The notes under the pieces are model-generated. The model was not told where the DNA came from, searched no databases, and saw nothing but the letters and a program-made list of their open reading frames with translations. Below are positions 6,083 through 10,216 of a stretch of 10,216 bases of DNA, piece after piece. The translations under genes and the position numbers were made by a program. This stretch comes from Planctomycetota bacterium (lineage in GTDB: Bacteria; Planctomycetota; Phycisphaerae; WQYP01). The stretch is taken from NCBI GenBank assembly GCA_021809365.1, contig JAKBAC010000123.1:1-10216 (forward strand). Reading direction: 5' to 3'. Every line of letters starts with the position of its first letter. Position 1 is the stretch's first letter.

Positions 6083-6913
6083 ATGTGCAATCTCAAATCT
6101 TATCGTGGTGCCGCATTAGGTGCGGCGGTGGCGGCGGCAATGGGTCTGGGTGCCTCTGCGGCAAATGCGGCGGAGTCGCTCTGGATTTCGGCCCCCACTT
6201 GGAGTTATTCGGCCGCACTGGCCAGTTCCCCAAGGGGCACAGCCTATTTCTGGGGCCTGTCGGTGGGTGCGAACACCTTTTCCTTCGCCTACGCCTTTTC
6301 CAACGATGGCGCGGGCGACGCTGCGTACGCCTTCGCGGAAGCGTCCGCGGGTGGACTCGGTGGATACGGAGCGGTTGACGCCGCCGGTTTCGCCGATCCA
6401 TACGCCGGTTTGGGGATCGATATCACTCCATTGGATCCCTCTAACACAGGCAGCTATCCGTCCACCAAGCCAGGCACCGATCCACTGACATCACCGTACT
6501 CAGTTTCAACCTCAGGGATCACCTTCACCAGCGAAGGCAGCTCGGAGCTCAATGGTTCCGATGGAATTCAGGCATTTACCTACAACAACAGCAGCTCGGC
6601 ATCCTATTCATCACTTGAGTCCGCACTTGGGGCTTCGAACAATGGAGGTAACACCAGCACTGGTGATGTGACGGGCATCTCCACGCTGACAACCGACCTG
6701 GGGCTCATTCCACTTGACCCATTGATCACTGACCCCAGCAGCCTCACCACCCTGACGTTCACCGAGAACAACTCGAGCGTAAACCCGAGCAACGTTATTC
6801 TTGTCGGCGTACAGGATGCTGCTGCCCCCGAACCGGCGCCACTGGCCATGTTGGCCCTTGCCGGAGCGGGGCTGCTGCTGAAACGGGGAAAGAAGTTAGA
6901 AGTTAGGAGTTAG
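6083..6913 (+). CDS. PEP-CTERM surface protein, Gly/Ser/Ala-rich, function unknown
   Basis: This 276-residue protein is probably exported and sorted by an exosortase; no enzymatic domain is recognisable. The signal peptide is residues 1-29, with a hydrophobic Ala/Gly/Met core likely cut after ANA. The mature part begins aromatic- and Ala-rich (about 30-115: TYSAAL-like and FSFAYAFS stretches). It then turns Ser/Thr/Asn/Gly/Pro-rich (about 120-235, with NNSSSAS and NNGGNTST), typical of extended surface or matrix proteins. The sorting signal is PEP at 249-251, a hydrophobic segment MLALAGAGLLL and the basic tail KRGKKLEVRS. AAGGAG at 6069-6074, 8 nt before ATG 6083, fixes the start. The last codons and the TAG stop lie within a heptamer repeat. 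The DNA of its sorting signal is nearly identical to that of the protease gene. A structural or biofilm matrix role is inferred from family habit only. Confidence 0.82.
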   Translation: MCNLKSYRGAALGAAVAAAMGLGASAANAAESLWISAPTWSYSAALASSPRGTAYFWGLSVGANTFSFAYAFSNDGAGDAAYAFAEASAGGLGGYGAVDAAGFADPYAGLGIDITPLDPSNTGSYPSTKPGTDPLTSPYSVSTSGITFTSEGSSELNGSDGIQAFTYNNSSSASYSSLESALGASNNGGNTSTGDVTGISTLTTDLGLIPLDPLITDPSSLTTLTFTENNSSVNPSNVILVGVQDAAAPEPAPLAMLALAGAGLLLKRGKKLEVRS

Positions 6914-6925
6914 AAGTTAGAAGTT
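6891..6925 (+). repeat. Tandem heptamer repeat AGAAGTT, five units, across a stop codon
   Basis: Five 7-nt units run without gaps: AGAAGTT (6891-6897), AGAAGTT (6898-6904), AGGAGTT (6905-6911), AGAAGTT (6912-6918) and AGAAGTT (6919-6925). The second PEP-CTERM gene ends inside it: the repeat encodes the last residues (KLEVRS) and the TAG stop at 6911-6913. It resembles the short tandemly repeated heptamers described in cyanobacteria. Confidence 0.85.
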
Positions 6926-7005
6926 GATGTGTTTCGCCGGGCGTCGGGAGTTTTTGACCGCGTGTGTGGTCGGCCCGGATGCCCGGTGGTTGGTACTCTT
7001 TCACT

Positions 7006-7009
7006 GGAG
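7006..7009 (+). promoter_or_regulatory. Ribosome binding site for the third PEP-CTERM gene
   Basis: GGAG lies 6 nt before ATG 7016. It supports that start over an in-frame GTG at 6929, which would add an Arg/Cys-rich stretch before the signal peptide. A second possible site, GAGAGG (7018-7023), serves ATG 7031. Confidence 0.5.
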
Positions 7010-7015
7010 ATTTTT

Positions 7016-7786
7016 ATGAGAGGTAACGCAATGTATCCCAAGCAACGTGCATTGGCTGTGACAAAGCAATGTCTGAAAGTTGCCTGCCTGGGTGTCGGTA
7101 TCGCGACGGCTTATGGTGCCGGAACAAACACCGCATCCGCTTTGGTTGCGATCCCCAACACGGTCGTCAATTACACCATTGACCCGACGCAGAACATTTC
7201 CGATGGGTATTTTTTCTTTTTCAACATCAATGGTTCGGGCTCGCCGGACCTGATGCTCAACTATTCGCCATTCGGCGATTTGGCGGGGCCCGTTTCCCTC
7301 ACCGCCAATACCGCCAATACCGGATCGGTAACCCTCTCCGGCTTAGACACAAATTTTCTAAATGGCGGATTTCTCGGGTTCATCGGCGTGTATACCAACG
7401 GCAACAACACGGGAATCTCCACGTTGTTCAACAACCCGACAAGCATCATCGCATCCGGTGATTCCTTTGACACCGCGTTTGCCAATTCAGGCACCGCCAC
7501 GGAGACCCAGCTGGTCGCCGATCTTCAAAGTGCCAATATTTCTTCCGTCGAAACCTTCCTTAACAGTGTCCCGACATCCAGCGTTGCGGTCCTTGATGGC
7601 TACGGTGTGCAGCTTCCATCGGATCCTCCGGTATCGCTCTCTGGAGAGTTGGTTAATTTTTCAAGCCCCACGGATGGCGGCTCATTAAGTGCCAATGTCG
7701 TGCCGGAGCCTGCGGCTGTTGGCCTTTTTGCCGGTGGATTGCTGGCCCTGCTGCTGGTGCCATTGCGTTTATTCCGCAAGCAGTAA
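7016..7786 (+). CDS. PEP-CTERM surface protein, function unknown, upstream of a glycosyltransferase
   Basis: This protein of 256 residues (251 if the ATG at 7031 is used) is probably exported. The N-terminus is basic (KQRALAVTKQCLK), followed by a hydrophobic stretch (CLGVGIATAYGAG) and a likely cleavage site near TASA/LVA. The mature region is rich in Asn, Ser, Thr, Gly and Phe (NISDGYFFFFNINGSG and LFNNPTSIIASGDSF), with no catalytic motif I know. The C-terminal signal is VVPEP (PEP near 230-232), a long hydrophobic helix and the tail RLFRKQ. Its DNA here is unlike that of the two upstream PEP-CTERM genes. GGAG 6 nt before ATG 7016 supports this start. The glycosyltransferase ATG follows its TAA after 2 nt, so the pair should be translated from one mRNA. 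It may be a substrate or partner of that enzyme, which is inference. Confidence 0.8.
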   Translation: MRGNAMYPKQRALAVTKQCLKVACLGVGIATAYGAGTNTASALVAIPNTVVNYTIDPTQNISDGYFFFFNINGSGSPDLMLNYSPFGDLAGPVSLTANTANTGSVTLSGLDTNFLNGGFLGFIGVYTNGNNTGISTLFNNPTSIIASGDSFDTAFANSGTATETQLVADLQSANISSVETFLNSVPTSSVAVLDGYGVQLPSDPPVSLSGELVNFSSPTDGGSLSANVVPEPAAVGLFAGGLLALLLVPLRLFRKQ

Positions 7787-7788
7787 TT

Positions 7789-8922
7789 ATGGGAATCACG
7801 GTTTGCATGATCGCCCGCAATGAACGCCCGCGCCTGGCGCGGGCGATTCATTCCATTGAGGCCGTGGCGGATGAAATTGTTCTGGTGGATACCGGTTCCA
7901 CGGATGGTACACCTGATTTGGCCCGCGAGCTTGGGGCCAAGGTGGATTTCTTCAGTTGGTGCGATGATTTTTCCGCAGCACGCAATAAGGCCGTGAGCCT
8001 GGCCAGTCAGGACTGGATTTTCCTGCTGGATTGCGATGAGTGGCTGCTGCCCGAATCCGTCGGCCTCGTGCGGGCCTGCCTGAACGATCACACCGCCCTG
8101 GCCTTCGCCATTCTCCGGCAAGATTTGCATTCTGAAAATCCACCCGCATTTACGGAGATGTGGCAGATTCGCCTCTTCCCCCGGCGCGCGGACCTGCGAT
8201 TCATTGGCCGCTGTCATCCTGATTTTCATCCCAGCCTTGACGAAATCGCAGCCCGCGAGGGCAAACAGATATGTTCAACGCAAATCCGGATTCGCCATGA
8301 TGGGTACCTTTCGCGGTTCCGCGCTGAAAAACTCCGCCGCGCGGCCCGATTGCTGGAACTGGAACTCGCGGATCGGCCCGGACAATTATATTATCAGGTG
8401 GAACTTGGCCGCACACTGGTGATGTTGGGGGACCAACGCGGGCATGATATGTTGCGACAGATTTCCGCCCGGATGGTGGAGCATCGCAATGACCCGCAGC
8501 CGCCATCACCCATGCTCGCCGGCGTGCTTGAGTATCTGATGATCCCCAATGCGCCGCCGTCTGGCCGCGCATTGGCGTGGCCGGAGATTCTGGAATTGGC
8601 GCATCGGTGGTTTCCGGATTCACCGCCGCTGCTTTGGCGGGAGTCGCAGTATCTATTCAGCACGGGTGATTTTGCCGGGGCCGCGGAAGTTTTGCGGCGG
8701 CTGGTGCGGATGGGTGAAACGCTAAACTACAACCGGCACACCAGCTTTGACCCGCGCATCATCGGCGATGACGCGAAATTCAATCTCGGCGCGTGTTATC
8801 TGCGCCTGGCCGAACTTGACAAAGCCAAGGCGATATTTGAATCCCTGCAAACCGGCCCGCGCGGAACGGACGCAACATTCAATTTGAAGGTCATCGCGGA
8901 CCTGCAACGCCAGTTTTCCTGA
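7789..8922 (+). CDS. Family 2 glycosyltransferase with C-terminal TPR-like helices
   Basis: This 377-residue cytoplasmic enzyme should transfer a sugar from a nucleotide-sugar donor to a protein, lipid or polysaccharide acceptor. The GT-A fold starts at once (ITVCMIARNE, residues 3-12). The nucleotide-binding strand IVLVDTGSTDGT is at 30-41, FSAARNKA at 61-68, and the metal-binding DxD is D81-C-D83 in LLDCDEWL. FIGRCHPDF further on matches the FxGxxH segment of this subgroup. The region from about 195 to 377 is helical, with TPR-like signatures (LYYQVELGRTLVMLGD, FSTGDFAGAAEVLRRL, NLGACYLRLAELDKAKAIFESL). This architecture is common among GT2 proteins of the SunS-like and beta-glucosyltransferase types. 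The ATG at 7789 lacks a good Shine-Dalgarno and lies 2 nt after the preceding stop, which points to translational coupling. Acceptor and sugar cannot be told from the sequence. The PEP-CTERM neighbour suggests surface glycosylation, but exopolysaccharide synthesis is equally possible. Confidence 0.88.
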   Translation: MGITVCMIARNERPRLARAIHSIEAVADEIVLVDTGSTDGTPDLARELGAKVDFFSWCDDFSAARNKAVSLASQDWIFLLDCDEWLLPESVGLVRACLNDHTALAFAILRQDLHSENPPAFTEMWQIRLFPRRADLRFIGRCHPDFHPSLDEIAAREGKQICSTQIRIRHDGYLSRFRAEKLRRAARLLELELADRPGQLYYQVELGRTLVMLGDQRGHDMLRQISARMVEHRNDPQPPSPMLAGVLEYLMIPNAPPSGRALAWPEILELAHRWFPDSPPLLWRESQYLFSTGDFAGAAEVLRRLVRMGETLNYNRHTSFDPRIIGDDAKFNLGACYLRLAELDKAKAIFESLQTGPRGTDATFNLKVIADLQRQFS

Positions 8923-9010
8923 TCGCCGCATTTCACGCAATGGCGGGATTGCGGGGTGCAGACCGCGGCGAAAATAACCCGGTGCCGTTGCGCTCCCCGC
9001 GGATACCGAC

Positions 9011-9069
9011 GGCACCGCATGGCCATGACGGCGCCCCAGGGCGTCATGCCCGGCTGGCGACATGGTGCC
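9011..9069 (+). repeat. Compound imperfect hairpin
   Basis: Outer arms GGCACC (9011-9016) and GGTGCC (9064-9069) enclose ATG/CAT extensions and an inner stem ATGACG (9025-9030) with CGTCAT (9042-9047), around a GC-rich centre. It could be a REP-like element or the 3' end of the glycosyltransferase mRNA. Confidence 0.4.
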
Positions 9070-9237
9070 ACCGGCGCTTTGAAATCAGCCACGAAAGAGC
9101 GCAATGGTCGTGGCAATCCGAACCAGGGTTCTGGGGTGCGAGTTTTCAGGACGATCCCTTCTCTTAGCGCCGGCATTTATGCCGCTGATTGCGCCGTTCG
9201 CCCGGAAAAATTGTCACGCCCGTTTGAAGCTTTGCCA

Positions 9238-9246
9238 TGATATAAA
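9238..9246 (+). promoter_or_regulatory. Possible extended -10 promoter of the lipoprotein gene
   Basis: TGA-TATAAA (9238-9246) fits an extended -10 box (TGn then TATAAT-like). No -35 box occurs at normal spacing. Transcription would start near 9253, about 42 nt before ATG 9295. Confidence 0.35.
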
Positions 9247-9294
9247 ATCACCGGCATGGTTTCGCGTCCCGGTAACACCGATTATGCTACAGGG

Positions 9295-9867
9295 ATGAAG
9301 CAACGATACACCATAGCGCTGATTCTGCTTATAGCGATTGCCGGTATATCCGGATGTAAATCCTTCGGGCCGATGCGCATTAAGCCGGTCACCTCCACCA
9401 CCGGGGCAACATTACGGCCGGATTTCACCGCCAGTTATTACCGGGTCAGCCGGGATAAGGCATATCACTTTATTCTCGCTTCCGCCACCAAAGTCCCCGG
9501 CGGTGAGATTCGTCAGGTGATGATTCTACGGGTATTCTGGCGGCCCATACCGGGTGTTACACCCATATTATCCACTGCGATCAACACGACCATCCGCTAC
9601 CTGATTTTTACCCCCAACGGCTGCGGCATGTACGAGGGAGCCGGTTTTGTCCGCCTGCATAATGGTTCGCATGCGCGCCGAATGCATGCTTCGCTGGTAG
9701 ATGGCGATCTGCGCCTGACCGGTGCCAGCGGCTATTTCACCGACGCTCTGGGACCCGCACGGATAACCGGCGACTTTACCGCCCTTGCTTCCAAGGAAAA
9801 GACCGTGGCACTGACGCTCCGCATCAAGAGACAATTCTTCGCTGCTACGCTGGCGAACAAACGTTGA
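9295..9867 (+). CDS. Small putative lipoprotein, function unknown
   Basis: This 190-residue protein is predicted to be a lipid-anchored envelope protein. The N-terminus MKQRYTIALILLIAIAG is a classic lipoprotein signal peptide, and ISGC is the lipobox, with C21 as the lipidated residue. The residues after it (KSFG) carry no Asp at +2, so outer-membrane placement is plausible if a Lol system is present. The mature part looks beta-rich, with alternating hydrophobic segments (YHFILASATKV, IRQVMILRVFW, IRYLIFTP). Its ending, GPARITGDFTALASKEKTVALTLRIKRQF, resembles a beta-barrel or lipocalin-like edge, but I do not recognise a family. The start at 9295 is chosen because it begins the signal peptide directly. 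The in-frame ATG at 9256 would put 13 extra polar residues in front. AGGG touches ATG 9295 without spacing, so initiation may be weak. It seems monocistronic. Confidence 0.7.
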   Translation: MKQRYTIALILLIAIAGISGCKSFGPMRIKPVTSTTGATLRPDFTASYYRVSRDKAYHFILASATKVPGGEIRQVMILRVFWRPIPGVTPILSTAINTTIRYLIFTPNGCGMYEGAGFVRLHNGSHARRMHASLVDGDLRLTGASGYFTDALGPARITGDFTALASKEKTVALTLRIKRQFFAATLANKR

Positions 9868-10090
9868 CCGGCGGCACACGCGGCTAAAGTGCCTGTGGCA
9901 GTTTCAGACCAGGGGTACGGGCGGGGAAAAACGAGCAGGATGTCACAAGTGAATAATAATGAGTAGAACGGGTTACGACGAAGATAGGACGGGGGGAGCC
10001 ACAGAGGTCACAGAGTTCACAGAGATGAGACGCGACGACGACCACGACAAACAGTATTTACCACGAGATAACAGATTGTGACCTGATGTT
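9868..10090 (+). other. Spacer between the lipoprotein gene and the group II intron
   Basis: No gene is seen. GGCAC (9873-9877) and GTGCC (9889-9893) can form a weak stem just after the lipoprotein stop. The spacer also holds the nonamer repeat at 9999-10025 and a short ACG-rich run near 10031-10041. Its right end is the 3' exon side of the intron. Confidence 0.5.
9999..10025 (+). repeat. Tandem nonamer repeat (YCACAGAGN), three units
   Basis: CCACAGAGG (9999-10007), TCACAGAGT (10008-10016) and TCACAGAGA (10017-10025) follow each other directly. CCACAGAG/TCACAGAG arrays of this kind are, to my knowledge, widespread in intergenic DNA of several bacterial groups. Their function is unknown. Confidence 0.75.
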
Positions 10091-10135
10091 ATAGGGGTAG
10101 GGAAGACCGCTTTTATTGCGGTCTCCCCTCCCTCC
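10091..10135 (-). ncRNA. Group II intron domain VI with branch-point adenosine
   Basis: On the minus strand AGACCGC pairs with GCGGTCT around AATAAAA. The stem continues with GGGG against TCCC and A-T, then GGG against CCC. An unpaired A (complement of T at 10098) lies 7 nt before the predicted 3' end, the expected place of the lariat branch point. Confidence 0.8.
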
Positions 10136-10168
10136 GAACCGGACGTGCGGATTTGCCGCATCCGGCTC
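10136..10168 (-). ncRNA. Group II intron domain V
   Basis: Read on the minus strand, GAGCCGGA pairs with TCCGGTTC (8 bp with one G-U). Then TGCGG pairs with CCGCA around the loop CAAAT, leaving the conserved two-base CG bulge on the 3' side. In the usual class C sequence the loop is GAAAC rather than CAAAT, so the G-C closing pair is lost here. Confidence 0.88.
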
Positions 10169-10216
10169 TCCGGTTAATGTGCCCCCTTCAGGGACTGACA
10201 CGCGAGTTGATGGGCC

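Larger units (their letters stand above)
8923..9294 (+). other. Non-coding spacer with several inverted repeats
   Basis: Open frames on both strands here lack start signals and recognisable domains, so I see no gene. Inverted repeats stand out: CGCAAT/ATTGCG (8936-8953), a compound hairpin (9011-9069) and CGGCAT-TT-ATGCCG (9171-9184). No T-run follows any of them. The right end carries a possible extended -10 element for the lipoprotein gene. Confidence 0.55.
10091..10216 (-). mobile_element. Group II intron, 3' end (probably class C), rest outside window
   Basis: On the minus strand the last ~125 nt carry the catalytic domain V (10136-10168) and domain VI (10091-10135) of a group II intron, preceded by the end of domain IV with the typical GGGGGCACATTAACCG approach. 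The 33-nt domain V with a 5-bp upper stem fits bacterial class C introns. The 3' splice site is predicted after TAT at 10093-10091, so the 3' exon reads leftwards from 10090. The intron-encoded reverse transcriptase would lie beyond the right edge; no part of it can be identified here. Confidence 0.85.

Noticed and set aside
6929..7015. Longer N-terminus of the third PEP-CTERM protein from GTG 6929
   Set aside because: It would put an Arg/Cys-rich stretch ahead of the signal peptide and ignores the GGAG placed before ATG 7016.
8796..9176. 126-codon open frame on the minus strand (and two + strand frames) over the end of the glycosyltransferase and the spacer
   Set aside because: It overlaps a clear gene by about 130 bp, has Arg/Pro/Cys-rich composition typical of antisense reading, and shows no start signal or family motif.
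9211..9246. TTGTCA with TATAAA as a full sigma70 promoter for the lipoprotein gene
   Set aside because: The spacing is 24 bp, too long; only the extended -10 reading is kept, at low confidence.

Overview
The window most likely comes from a diderm, LPS-making bacterium of the Planctomycetota, perhaps Phycisphaerae. This is inferred from the mix of contents: KDO/LPS genes next to a very large LptC/OstA-like protein, several PEP-CTERM proteins with little similarity in their middle regions, moderately high GC, and scattered short tandem repeats. No rRNA or other taxonomic marker is present, so the assignment is tentative.

Left part (1-4211, + strand): an envelope operon. It holds the 3' part of kdsD (arabinose-5-phosphate isomerase), a complete kdsC (KDO-8-phosphate phosphatase) and a 1,023-residue membrane-anchored LptC/LptA (OstA)-like protein. 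This order matches the kdsD-kdsC-lptC-lptA-lptB cluster of Proteobacteria, but here one giant gene stands where lptC and lptA would be, and no lptB follows. The giant gene starts with TTG one codon after the kdsC stop, in the same frame.

Middle part (4212-7786, + strand): an AT-rich regulatory region with a good sigma70-type promoter and a roughly 260-nt structured leader. Three PEP-CTERM proteins follow: a trypsin-like serine protease with an intact catalytic triad, a Gly/Ser/Ala-rich protein and a further surface protein. All three have a signal peptide at the start and a PEP motif, hydrophobic helix and basic tail at the end, so they should be exported and handled by an exosortase encoded elsewhere. 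The first two share almost identical DNA over their sorting signals; the third does not. The leaders carry hairpins, a 14-bp palindrome and short repeats.

Right part (7787-10216): a family 2 glycosyltransferase with C-terminal TPR-like helices begins 2 nt after the third PEP-CTERM gene and is probably cotranscribed with it. This suggests, without proving, glycosylation of surface proteins or of exopolysaccharide. A 372-nt non-coding stretch with inverted repeats precedes a small lipoprotein of unknown function. The window ends in a repeat-bearing spacer and the 3' end (domains V and VI) of a group II intron on the minus strand, whose body and probable reverse transcriptase lie beyond the right edge.

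The best candidates for something undescribed are the leader RNA of the protease gene and the single-chain LPS-bridge-like protein. I saw no CRISPR array, tRNA, rRNA or defence system.
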